DNA of 64,000 nucleotides from Panopea generosa (lineage: Eukaryota; Mollusca; Bivalvia; Adapedonta; Hiatellidae), in the NCBI GenBank assembly GCA_029582155.1, contig CM055908.1:18205406-18269405 (forward strand), given 5' to 3'. Below are positions 25,921-38,162 of the stretch, piece by piece; the first letter of the stretch is position 1, and every line of letters starts with the position of its first letter. Position numbers and translations under genes: made by a program. Under the pieces are notes generated by a model. The model did not search any database and had not been told where the DNA came from. It was given only the letters and a program-made list of their open reading frames with translations.

Positions 25921-28900
25921 CAAGAGGCTTTATGAGGCTATATATATACTAGAGTTACATACAGTATCCCTGGATGTCCCCGGCTATACGAGGCTATATA
26001 TATACCAGAGTTATATACAGTATTCCTGGATGTCCCCAGCTACAAGAGGCTATACGAGGCTATATATATACCAGAGTTATATACAGTATTCCTGGATGTC
26101 CCTGACTTTACGAGGCTATACCAGAGTAACATACAGTATCCCTGGATGTCCCCGGCTACAAAAGGCTATAAGAGGCTATATATATACCAGAGTTATATAC
26201 AGTAATCCTGGATGTCCCTGGCTTTACGAGGCTATACCAGAGTAACATACAGTATCCCTGGATGTCCCCGGCTACAAGAGGCTATACGAGGCTATATATA
26301 TACCAGAGTTATATACAGTATTCCTGGATGTCCCTGGCTTTACGAGGCTATACCAGAGTAACATACAGTATCCCTGGATGTCCCCAGCTACAAGAGGCTA
26401 TACGAGGCTATATATATACCAGAGTTATATACAGTATCCCTGGATGTCCCCGGCTACAAGAGGCTATACGAGGCTATATATATACCAGAGTTATATACAG
26501 TATCCCTGGATGTCCCCGGCTACAAGAGGCTATACGAGGCTATATATATACCAGAGTTATATACAGTATTCCTGGATGTCCCTGGCTTTACGAGGCTATA
26601 CCAGAGTAACATACAGTATCCCTGGATGTCCCCGGCTACAAAAGGCTATACGAGGCTATATATATACCAGAGTTATATACAGTATTCCTGGATGTCCCTG
26701 GCTTTACGAGGCTATACCAGAGTAACATACAGTATCCCTGGATGTCCCCGGCTACAAGAGGCTATACAAGGCTATATATATACCAGAGTTATATACAGTA
26801 TCCCTGGATGTCCCCAGCTACAAGAGGCTATACGAGGCTATATATATACCAGAGTTATATACAGTATCCCTGGATGTCCCCGGCTACAAGAGGCTATACG
26901 AGGCTATATATATACCAGAGTTATATACAGTATCCCTGGATGTCCCCGGCTACAAGAGGCTATACGAGGCTATATATATACCAGAGTTATATACAGTATT
27001 CCTGGATGTCCCTGGCTTTACGAGGCTATACCAGAGTAACATACAGTATCCCTGGATGTCCCCGGCTACAAAAGGCTATACGAGGCTATATATATACCAG
27101 AGTTATATACAGTATTCCTGGATGTCCCTGGCTTTACGAGGCTATACCAGAGTAACATACAGTATCCCTGGATGTCCCCGGCTACAAGAGGCTATACAAG
27201 GCTATATATATACCAGAGTTATATACAGTATTCCTGGATGTCCCTGGCTTTACGAGGCTATACCAGAGTAACATACAGTATCCCTGGATGTCCCCGGCTA
27301 CAAGAGGCTATACGAGGCTATATATATACCAGAGTTATATACAGTATTCCTGGATGTCCCTGGCTTTACGAGGCTATACCAGAGTAACATACAGTATCCC
27401 TGAATGTCCCCGGCTACAAAAGGCTATACGAGGCTATATATATACCAGAGTTATATACAGTATTCCTGGATGTCCCTGGCTTTACGAGGCTATACCAGAG
27501 TAACATACAGTATCCCTGGATGTCCCCGGCTACAAGAGGCTATACGAGGCTATATATATACCAGAGTTATATACAGTATTCCTGGATGTCCCTGGCTTTA
27601 CGAGGCTATACCAGAGTAACATACAGTATCCCTGGATGTCCCCGGCTACAAAAGGCTATACGAGGCAATATATATACCAGAGTTATATACAGTATCCCTG
27701 GATGTCCCCGGCTACAAAAGGCTATACGAGGCAATATATATACCAGAGTAACATACAGTATCCCTGGATGTCCCCGGCTACAAGAGGCTATACGAGGCTA
27801 TATATATACCAGAGTAACATACAGTATCCCTGGATGTCCCCGGCTACAAGAGGCTATACGAGGCTATATATATACCAGAGTTATATACAGTATTCCTGGA
27901 TGTCCCTGGCTATACGAGGCTATACAAGAGTAACATACAGTATCCCTGGATGTCCCCGGCTACAAAAGGCTATACGAGGCTATATATATACCAGAGTTAT
28001 ATACAGTATCCCTGGATGTCCACGGCCACAAGAGGCTATACGAGAGTAACATACAGTATCCCTGGATGTCCCCGGCTACAAAAGGCTATACGAGGCTATA
28101 TATATACCAGAGTTATATACAGTATCCCTGGATGTCCCCAGCTACAAAAGGCTATACGAGGCTATATATATACCAGAGTTACATACAGTATTCCTGGATG
28201 TCCCCGGCTACAAGAGGCTATACCAGAATAACATACAGTATCCCTGGATGTCCCCGGCTACAAAAGGCTATACGAGGCTATATATATACCAGAGTTATAT
28301 ACAGTATTCCTGGATGTCCCTGGCTTTACGAGGCTATACCAGAGAAACATACAGTATCCCTGGATGTCCCCGGCTACAAAAGGCTATACGAGGCTATATA
28401 TATACCAGAGTTATATACAGTATTCCTGGATGTCCCTGGCTATACGAGGCTATACCAGAGTAACATACAGTATCCCTGGATGTCCCCGGCTACAAGAGGC
28501 TATACGAGGCTATATATATATACCAGAGTTATATACAGTATCCCTGGATGTCCCCGGCTACAAGAGGCTATACGAGGCTATATATATATACCAGAGTTAT
28601 ATACAGTATTCCTGGATGTCCCTGGCTATACGAGGCTATACCAGAGTAACATACAGTATCCCTGGATGTCCCCGGCTACAAGAGGCTATACGAGGCTATA
28701 TATATACCAGTTATATACAGTATCCCTGGATGTCTCCGGCTACAAAAGGCTATACGAGGCTATATATATACCAGAGTTATATACAGTATTCCTGGATGTC
28801 CCTGGCTATACGAGGCTATACCAGAGTAACATACAGTATCCCTGGATGTCCCCGGCTACAAAAGGCTATACGAGGCTATATATATATACCAGAGTTATAC

Positions 28901-31900
28901 ACAGTATCCCTGGATGTCCCCGGCTACAAAAGGCTATACGAGGCTATATATATACCAGAGTTACATACAGTATTCCTGGATATCCCCGGCTACAAGAGGC
29001 TATACCAGAATAACATACAGTATCCCTGGATGTCCCCGGCTACAAAAGGCTATACGAGGCTATATATATACCAGAGTTACATACAGTATCCCTGTATGTC
29101 CCCGGCTACAAGAGGCTATACCAGAGTAACATACAGTATCCCTGGATGTTCCAGGCTACAAAAGGCTATACGAGGCTTTATATATACCAGAGCTATATAC
29201 AGTATCCCTGGATGTCCCCGGCTACAAAAGGCTATACGAGGCTATATATATATACCAGAGTTATATACAGTATTCCTGGATGTCCCTGGCTACAAGAGGC
29301 TATACGAGGCTATATATATACCAGAGTTACATACAGTATTCCTGGATGTCCCCTGCTACAAGAGGCTATACCAGAATAACATACATTATCCCTGGATGTC
29401 CCCGGCTACAAAAGGCTATACGAGGCTATATATATACCAGAGTTATATACAGTATTCCTCGATGTCCCTGGCTACAAAAGGCTATACGAGGCTATATATA
29501 TATACCAGAGTTACATACAGTATTCTTGGATGTCCCCGGCTACAAGAGGCTATACCAGAATAACATACAGTATCCCTGGATGTCCCGGGCTACAAGAGGC
29601 TATACGAGGCTATATATATATACCAGAGTTATATACAGTATCCCTGGATGTCCCTGGCTTTACAAGGCTATAGCAGAGTTATATACAGTATCCCTGGATG
29701 TCCCCAGCTACAAAAGGCTATAAGAGGCTATATATATACCAGAGTTATATACAGTATTCCTGGATGTCCCTGGCTTTACGAGGCTATACCAGAGTTATAT
29801 ACAGTATCCCTGGATGTCCCCGGCTACAAGAGGCTATACCAGAGTTATATACAGTATCCCTGGATGTCCCTGGCTTTACGAGGCTATACCAGAGTTATAT
29901 ACAGTATCCCTGGATGTCCCCGGCTACAAGAGGCTATACCAGAGTTATATACAGTATCCCTGGATGTCCCCGGCTACAAAAGGCTATACGAGGCTATATA
30001 TATACCAGAGTTATATACAGTATCCCTGGATGTCCCCGGCTACAAGAGGCTATACGAGGCTATATATATATACCAGAGTTATATACAGTATCCCTGGATG
30101 TCCCCGGCTACAAAAGGCTATACGAGGCTATATATATACCAGAGTTATATACAGTATCCCTGGATGTCTCCGGCTATAAGAGGCTATACCAGAGTAACAT
30201 ACAGTATTCCTGGATGTCCCCGGCTACAAGAGGCTATACGAGGCTATATATATATACCAGAGTTATATACAGTATCCCTGGATGTCCCCGGCTACAAGAG
30301 GCTATACGAGGCTATATATATACCAGAGTTATATACAGTATCCCTGGATGTCCCCGGCTACAAGAAGCTATACCAGAGTAACATACAGTATTCCTGGATG
30401 TCCCCTGCTACAAGAGGCTATACGAGGCTATATATATATACCAGAGTTACATACAGTATCCCTGGATGTCCCCGGCTACAAGAGGCTATACGAGGCTATA
30501 ATATATACCAGAGTAACATACAGTATCCCTGGATGTCCCCGGCTATAAGAGGCTATACGAGGCTATATATATACCAGAGTTATATACAGTATCCCTGGAT
30601 GTCCCCGGCTACAAGAAGCTATACGAGGCTATATATATATACCAGAGTAACATACAGTATCCCTGGATGTCCCTGGCTACAAAAGGCTATACGAGGCTAT
30701 ATATATACCAGAGTAACATACAGTATTCCTGGATGTCCCCGGCTACAAGAGGCTATACGAGGCTATATATATATACCAGAGTAACATACAGTATCCCTGG
30801 ATGTCCCCAGCTACAAGAGGCTATACGAGGCTATATATATATACCAGAGTTATATACAGTATTCCTGGATGTCCCCGGCTACAAGAGGCTATACCAGAGT
30901 TACATACAGTATCCCTGGATGTCCCTGGCTACAAGAGGCTATACGAGGCTATATATATATACCAGAGTAACATACAGTATCCCTGGATGTCCCTGGCTAC
31001 AAGAGGCTATACGAGGCTATATATATATACAAGAGTAACATACAGTATCCCTGGATGTCCCCAGTTACAAGAGGCTATACGAGGCTATATATATATATAC
31101 CAGAGTAACATACAGTATTCCTGGATGTCCCTGGCTACAAAAGGCTATACCAGAATAACATACAGTATCCCTGGATGTCCCTGGCTACAAGAGGCTATAC
31201 GAGGCTATATATATATACAAGAGTAACATACAGTATCCCTGGATGTCCCTGGCTACAAGAGGCTATACGAGGCTATATATATATACCAGAGTAACATACA
31301 GTATCCCTGGATGTCCCCAGCTACAAGAGGCTATACGAGGCTATATATATACCAGAGTAACATACAGTATTCCTGGATGTCCCCGGCTACAAGAGGCTAT
31401 ACGAGGCTATATATATATACCAGAGTAACATACAGTATCCCTGGATGTCCCCAGCTACAAGAGGCTATACGAGGCTATATATATATACCAGAGTAACATA
31501 CAGTATCCCTGGATGTCCCCGGCTACAAGAGGCTATACGAGGCTATATATATACCAGAGTTATATACAGTATCCCTGGATGTCCCCAGCTACAAGAGGCT
31601 ATACGAGGCTATATATATATACCAGAGTAACATACAGTATCCCTGGATGTCCCCGGCTACAAGAGGCTATACGAGGCTATATATATACCAGAGTTATATA
31701 CAGTATCCCTGGATGTCCCTGGCTACAAGAGGGTATACCAGAGTAACATACAGTATTCCTGGATGTCCCCGGCTACAAGAGGCTACAAGAGGCTATACCA
31801 GAGTAACATACAGTATCCCTTGATGTCCCCGGCTACAAAAGGCTATACGACGCTATATATATACCAGAGTAACATACAGTATTCCTGGATGTCCCTGGCT

Positions 31901-32019
31901 TTACGAGGCTATACCAGAGTTATATACAGTATCCCTGGATGTCCCCGGCTATACGAGGCTATACCAGAATAACATACAGTATCCCTGGATGTCCCCGGCT
32001 ACAAGAGGCTATACCAGAG
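25921..32019. repeat. 66/68/50-bp higher-order satellite domain
   Basis: Two related monomers alternate: a 50-bp form ('ggctttacgaggctatacc') and a 66- or 68-bp form in which 'gaggctata' is duplicated and followed by a short TA tract ('gaggctatatatatacc'). Between about 26,146 and 27,640 they form a highly regular 116-bp higher-order unit. From about 30,400 to 31,700 the 68- and 66-bp forms pair into 134-bp units. Copies are much more alike than in the 50-bp domain, indicating recent amplification. The forward open frames of 60-400 codons here are repeat translations. Confidence 0.97.
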
Positions 32020-32137
32020 TAGTGCGACATATTGCAGGTCTCTAAGGAGCCTTTTGACAATTTTTATTTTTGCGTCTCCCGTTAAGGACAGCAGATCAGA
32101 TATCCAAAAAATAAAAAAGCTGTCCATCCACGCCTTA
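32020..32137. repeat. Non-satellite spacer, copy 2 (interrupted by a MITE)
   Basis: This 118-bp match to 25,788-25,907 begins immediately after a 'ataccagag' monomer fragment and ends in 'cacgcctta', where an inserted element begins. Differences from copy 1 are scattered substitutions and small indels. Confidence 0.92.
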
Positions 32138-33058
32138 GGCCTAAAAAAAAAAGATGTTTGTTTCCGGTTACCCGACCGACCCTATTTTTTAACTGCCGAC
32201 TCAAAAGTTTTTATGTCCAAAAAATCGGCATCGGATTTCGCGCTCTTTTTGGTGATTTTCACAACGAAGTAATTCTTACGCACCGGCGCGCTGTGTCGTT
32301 TAGACGCTCGTAATCTCATTGTAAAATAATCACTGCATACGCCTAGACGATATAGACTCACAGAAACGGTGCACGGTATAATTTTTGCGAAGACAGTATA
32401 GCCTATATGGTCAGCTACCACCATTGCGTTTTCCATAGACTTACATTATAACGTTTGACCAAATTTTCACATTTTCTAACATTGGCGGACCAAAAAGTCC
32501 TATATCATATTAAAGTACTGTCCTAGACTCAAATAAAAATGTCCCCAAAATGGGGTCAAAAGTACCACTTTTTACCACTTTTTGCCCCCTGAAGTTGGGT
32601 ACCCCCACTTTCAGCATGAAAAAAAGTAAATTTCACCAATTTTACTTTCCATGCAGTTTCCTTGATAAAATGAATTAAGACAGTCACAGAAACATAATTC
32701 TAATTTTTTATTGACACAAACATAATAAACTTATATTTTATTGTGATCATTTGCCAGTTTCACATTTTCATCCAACCACAATTAAGCTTACTATAAAAAT
32801 ATATGCCCTGAACATCCCTATACTTTTTTCAGCCAATCAGAGAGCTCGTCTCAATGGTGGTAGCTGACCATATCAAACATCTTCCTCGGTTTATTATAGC
32901 CACTTCAGATTTCAGATTCATATCTGAAATTGAGTACTATTTAAAAGATATATTACTTTCACACCACTACCCCCAAAATGACATATATAATCATGTAATA
33001 GAAACTAACAAACTCATTCATTTTGATGTTCCATTTAATAAAGGAGTGTGGTAACGAC

Positions 33059-33091
<33 letters not shown>

Positions 33092-33153
33092 ACCTACCGA
33101 CCCATATTTTTTGGGCATGTAACAGGAAACAAACCTTCTTTTTTTTTTAGGCC
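32138..33153. mobile_element. Harbinger-type non-autonomous element (MITE), 1,016 bp
   Basis: The left end begins GGCCTAAAAAAAAAAG followed by 'atgtttgtttccggttac'. The right end, reverse-complemented, begins the same way (GGCCTAAAAAAAAAAGAAG then 'gtttgtttcctgttac'). TTA occurs on both sides (32,135-32,137 and 33,154-33,156). GG termini with a TTA/TAA duplication fit PIF/Harbinger. A second, perfect 22-bp inverted pair lies inside at 32,405-32,426 and 32,852-32,873, suggesting a nested element or subterminal repeat. An A28 run sits at 33,059-33,086. No transposase is encoded. Confidence 0.8.
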
Positions 33154-33166
33154 TTATCATATCAGG

Positions 33167-33230
33167 CTAATACCAGAGTTGCATACCATATCTATAATAG
33201 ATGTCCCTGGTGTTATCTGCAGTTATGTTA
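33167..33230. repeat. Isolated, decayed satellite monomer beyond the array
   Basis: 'taccagagttgcatacc' followed by 'atagatgtccctgg' and 'gcagttatgtta' aligns with the consensus order cagagttacatac / ggatgtccctgg / gaggttatgt. It lies just right of the MITE, so the satellite originally continued past the spacer and this is its eroded edge. Confidence 0.8.
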
Positions 33231-36226
33231 AAAAACAATACTGAATAAAGTACAAAGTAAAGTGCATGTCAACAACTTATATCCTTACCTGTAAACACTG
33301 ATAAATATCCAGCCCAGATAATGCACCCCATAAACAATTACTTTACCTCTCAAGTTTATATTGACATAAACTGTTCATCTTTACTATGCAGACAGTACTT
33401 TACACATTACATCCGGCAGTACAGAGATGGTTTAAAATACACACACTTTGTGTTAAACGATAAATCGGTCAGTATTTGTGACTCTCATCGTACTAAATAC
33501 AATTGTTTTTAAAATATTTGAAATTAGCAGTTCTGGGGCTCATTATAACACGTGGAATTGGATCTTGGAGCGGAGTTTCGGAGTTAAGTCTGGAGTGGCT
33601 TTGGGTGACTTTAAAGGGACGCACGCCAATTTTCAAGAATTTTCACCATATAACGGCTACGCTACTTCTGAATTATAATTATAACAACGGCCAAATATGA
33701 AAAAAAAAACATCCAAATGCACAAGGCGTTACAGTAGTAAAATAATTTCGTTGTTTTTTACAAAACATGTTTCATTTTTGTGGATTGTCTCTTATAAAGA
33801 GTGCTAGATTTAAACCTCTTTTAGTTGTATTGTTTTACTTGCATAACAGAAAAAAATCATGAGGGAATACCAATTTGAATTGTTTTACTTAAATTTCACT
33901 TTTTTAATATTAGCAATCTTCGTAATGAAGTATCAGATTTAGATATTAATACATTCATAAACGTATATGTTCATATTTGTTAAGAATGGTTTGGTGTTTG
34001 AACACTAGTAAAAAGTTACTTTATCATTTGGAGCAAGATTTTGGAGTCAAAATTTGCACATACATGCCTTTATTCAACACTGTTCACCATGCAGTGGAGC
34101 TACCAGCCTTTAAGGCAACACTCTCGCAGATACCAGATGCAATTCCTCTATTACTTGATTATTTCAACAAAATCATATTCGATCAGGAACTAGATGAATC
34201 TTCATATTCCACGAAAAAAAAAATGGTTGAAAAAAGATACAGTATACAATCATTGCTGTATATTACTACCGAAACTAGAATACAACACTAGGAAATAGTG
34301 AATTTTAAACATGTTTATTATCGGAATGATTAAGGTTAACATTAGTATATAAATACAAGAATATGAGCAAAGATAGAATAAAATACAGGTACGGAACATC
34401 ATAATCATTTACTTTGATTATCTGACTACTATCATATTCAGATTTTACGACATTGTGAGCCACTCAAAAAGTTTACTTCACACTTCACTCCACGGTCAGC
34501 CTCTATTCCACTGTTTATACTATGCTCAACACACACACACTTGAAACTTCTCGACACAAATATAAACCTCAAACACAAAGTGGTGTGTTTATTGACAATT
34601 ACTATCTTCATTGGCGAACTCAGATTTCGAGACAGGGGCCGGTCCCCATTGCTAAATGGCAACTTTTTGAGCATATTTTTTTTTAACTGTCTTGAATCCA
34701 CCCATGAAAGTGTGGACTCTATCCCTGGTTTTGGCGAACCTCACCTGACCAAGACATTTTGGATCCGTCTATGAGCACGGCCCTTTATGTTCATACCAGG
34801 AAGTTTGGGTACACTCAATTGATGAACTAAACCCCTTATCAATGAGACGCTCGGTAATACACACAGATAATAGCCATATCTGATAACACTCCACACCTAA
34901 AGCGGACAACTTATTAGGTAGTCAAACAACTCGTTAAGTATCTTTGTTTACAATTGCGGACTCAGAACTGAAAACCTCTCTAACTTATTTTTTTTTGTTG
35001 ATATTTTGTCGGTGTGGTTATCATATAACAGATTTTTTTTGTTTAACCAGTCATTTTTATTGCAATAATAATTGGTAATAGAAGCGGCTCGAGCGGTATC
35101 CTACGTTGCACGGGTCCCAATGTTCAAATAGTTATCAACCTGCGTGCGTGAAAACAAAAACATATTGTATTTAAACAGATATTTAACGGACTCCGGTTAA
35201 GCGTTATTTGAACACTCACGATCGTGCAAATCATGAAACTACAACAAACAAGTAAATGGGTACTTTCCCACTTGTATTAGCGATGAGAGACGATTGACAA
35301 TGAGAATCAATGTCGTAAATATATATATCATCACAGAGATTGTGGTTTGGCGAGGAATTCGTACTAATACGACCCCTGGTTTGATTGTCAGACGCACTAC
35401 TGACAGAGTTCAAATAAATCCGAATTTGTTAATGTTCGATATCCGGGCTATGAATGTCTGTGAGATATCAACATAACCACTAGACAGGATAACAACGTTT
35501 AATCTTTTATTTTAGATCGCAGTAATGTCAAAAGTCTTACAGGGGCTTTTTTTTTAAAAAAAAAAGGCACTCTGTGCCATTTTAGGATTACTAATGTACA
35601 AACGTATTATTTACTGCCTACGCTACCGTCTATCAGATAACACTACTTTGTCAACCAGGATACAGTTAAGATGTTTTCTATAGTGTTTATCATGTTTTCC
35701 TATGAATACTGATGATATGCGCCTGTCCACGTATGTTCATGATGCCGCATACCAAGGTGGTGTTCAGCACCATTAAACAGTAAACACATGTTTAATACAG
35801 TAATTAAGTTTATTCAGCAATCACCAACTTTTGCCTTTGTGTATGTACAAATGTGCCTGGTTTCCCAAAACCCTTCACTATATGAGTCTCCCTCACTGTA
35901 TGATGTCACTATTTATCTGTTTCAATATGTAATTAACTTCCGTTCACAATTATTTTTCTAACAACTACCATGCTTTAAAACTTTATTTCTTCATTATTCT
36001 TTGTAAAATGTGTATTCCTATTGTGTGTAGTGATAATGTGTTTGTAAAAATCAACAAACTGTCTTTATGATCACACGGTTTACTGTGTACTTCTGCTACC
36101 ATCTTGCCAGAGGCGTTGCTGCCTTGAAGCCGTGTAGGCCCGGGCCTAAAACTCTCTTCGAAAAATGAAAAAAAAAGAAAAAAAGAAATGCAACAATATC
36201 GTAATACGGCATTGGCGGACGCAGAG
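33231..36226. other. Noncoding DNA
   Basis: About 3 kb without a recognised gene apart from a weak open frame at 33,977-34,291, entered separately. Other open frames are short and without motif. A T/A foldover with a 'ggcactctgtgcc' palindrome lies near 35,545-35,580. Confidence 0.4.
33977..34291 (+). CDS. Hypothetical open frame, 104 codons, uncertain
   Basis: I do not recognise this protein. It begins MLRMVWCLNTSKK. From residue 17 it runs as a mixed-composition stretch that looks less like random AT-rich translation than its neighbours, with LPAFKATLSQIPDAIPLLLDY in the middle (residues 42-62). The end is Lys/Ser/Thr-rich. There are no membrane segments, signal peptide or catalytic motif. 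It stands alone, with no visible splice partners or upstream promoter. It could be a chance frame, one exon of an unseen gene, or a fragment of a transposable element protein. Confidence 0.2.
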   Translation: MLRMVWCLNTSKKLLYHLEQDFGVKICTYMPLFNTVHHAVELPAFKATLSQIPDAIPLLLDYFNKIIFDQELDESSYSTKKKMVEKRYSIQSLLYITTETRIQH

Positions 36227-36423
36227 CAGTGGCGTAGCTGACCCTAAAATGATGTGCAAGCCCAACAGGTTCTAGCGGGGTCTGGGGGCATGTCCCAGCA
36301 GAAAAAAAGACTTTCAGATTGCATTTCCTGCGTTCTGGAGGGTATTTTCAGGAGATATAATGATGCGTACTCAATAATATGTGCAAGCCCGTGCGTTATA
36401 GCGTAAAGGCAGCTACGCCACTG
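36227..36423. mobile_element. Small MITE with CAGTGGCGTAGCTG termini
   Basis: 'cagtggcgtagctg' at 36,227-36,240 is the exact inverse of 'cagctacgccactg' at 36,410-36,423, bounding a 197-bp element. CAGTGGCG-type ends are common on hAT-like non-autonomous elements. The flanking 8-mers do not match, so the target-site duplication is eroded or the family assignment is wrong. Just inside both ends 'atgtgcaagccc' or a near copy recurs. Confidence 0.6.
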
Positions 36424-37382
36424 CACACTATTAGAATCTGGATGCATATCCATGTATCAAGCGGTTGTTGCAAACCCTGCTGACCATTCCTGCGACATCT
36501 GCCTCGTGCGGTCTTTCCCAAAGATGAGAAGGCTCAAAACATAGTAGGCCTATTATCTTTGTAACACCATGATCAGTGATATCATTTCATCGTTAGGAAT
36601 ATTGCACATTCTTTTGCTCTATCCTAGCTTGAATAATGCCATTTGACAGGTCTTACTGTAATAACTCATACGGCAGCTATTGCTGCTTAGCGATGGAAAT
36701 GTGCATTATACTAAATAATTATAAATAGAGCCGTACTTTGTGTTCATTTATTATTGACTATATAAACCTCGTTTTCATCAGTCTCAGAGATCCTTTTTAA
36801 TAATTGTTTTAAAAAAATCATTTAATACATTCAATATGTTTGTTAGGTATATAACCATGACTACAGTTACACATTCATCAGAATATGGGCATTGACGTCG
36901 GCAGTTTGCGAGGCGAAAATCTTTGTTAATTGTGTTTGATAATGCTGTAAAATGATTTTACATGTATTTTACTCAACGCTATGCTCCATGAGTAATAGCT
37001 GTATGTCACGAATTACACCAGAAGCCACCATTTCAAGTAGATATTTTTTAAAAAAATCTGGAATTGCAGGGGTGCGGTGTGTGGAGGAGGGGAGCCCCTA
37101 GACTGCTCGGGCTTACACATCCAACTTAAGCCAGCTACACCCCTGGTTGTGTTGACGATATAGCATGTAAACTGTAGGAGAATTCGAAACCACTAGGTAC
37201 AGATAACGCAGTACTACTATAATGTAACATTGTTACGCCGAAAAGGGGGCGTATCTCGTAAAAACGTTCCAACCGAAACACCCAGATAAAATGGCCATTG
37301 CCACCTGGTGTTGATGATGCATACAAAGTTTTAATTGAATAACGTTTAAATTGTAGGAGTAGTTGAAAAAAGAAAGGACAGA
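36424..37382. other. Noncoding DNA
   Basis: No gene recognised. A possible second hAT-like end ('ccagctacacccctgg', about 37,130-37,146) has only a weak 8-bp partner near 37,068. Confidence 0.4.
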
Positions 37383-37401
37383 GGGGGGGGGGGGGGGGGG
37401 G
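37383..37401. repeat. Poly-G tract (19 G)
   Basis: An uninterrupted run of G in an AT-rich context. Such tracts can form G-quadruplexes and are frequent sequencing and assembly error sites. Confidence 0.95.
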
Positions 37402-37630
37402 TCCTAAAAAGTCCTAAAAAACACGATACAACTAAAACTGACATTGCCATACTTTTACTCCTATACATGTTATTGGCATTAAAAACTGAACGACTTCAGC
37501 CGCTTGTGGTGCTCTTATATGTTTTAACAGTTTACTTTTTTTTTCAGAAATGTTATATTACCATCAAACACTGAGAAATGTTCGTTATGAAAAGTTACGG
37601 ATTACACATACTACTTTCAATAGCAAAAAG

Positions 37631-37659
37631 CAACAACAACAACAACAACAACAACAACA
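37631..37659. repeat. (CAA)n microsatellite
   Basis: About nine CAA triplets, with a further 'caacaacaac' at 37,671-37,680. Noncoding context. The poly-Val frame on the other strand is an artefact. Confidence 0.95.
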
Positions 37660-38162
37660 CGTTTTTTGAACAACAACAACACACCAAAAACAGCCAAAAA
37701 AAAAAGAAGAAAGAAAAACAACCGAATGTCATTCTTTAAGTCGATTAAAAACAGGATTTGCCACAAAACACCACATTTATTTATGCTTACACACAACATA
37801 AATCACAGTTACTTACCAACTTATTAGTCCATATACACAGTCATTACAAAATATTTACTATTTGAAGTACGAAAGCTGCAAGGTTACACTTAATTAAGAG
37901 ATGACAATTAAATATTATCAAGTGCGCCAGCTTTTATAAAGTGATTTTACACAATATTGTCCAGATTTCTATATTTATATGACGATCCAGAACTTTTAAA
38001 CATGTGCACGGGTTCCGGATTCTCGCAGATTTCAGTGCAAGCATGCTACGTGGGCACGTACTATTTTTTATCTTTTGAAACATATAGTGAAGCGAAGAGG
38101 TATTTTTACTATTTTTAAAGAAATAGACACATTTTTTTCTATCAATTTTGAAATCCCAGGTG

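Noticed and set aside
7677-31972. Dozens of forward open frames of 60-399 codons with MSELHTVSLDVPGYKRL-type and MSPATRGYTRLYIYQ-type repeats
   Set aside because: They are translations of 50- and 66-bp satellite monomers that lack stops. The same DNA is open in overlapping frames, and no start context, splice signal or non-repeat domain supports a gene.
37068-37146. Short hAT-like element with CAGGGGTG ends
   Set aside because: Only 8 bp match between the proposed ends, and no target duplication is visible.
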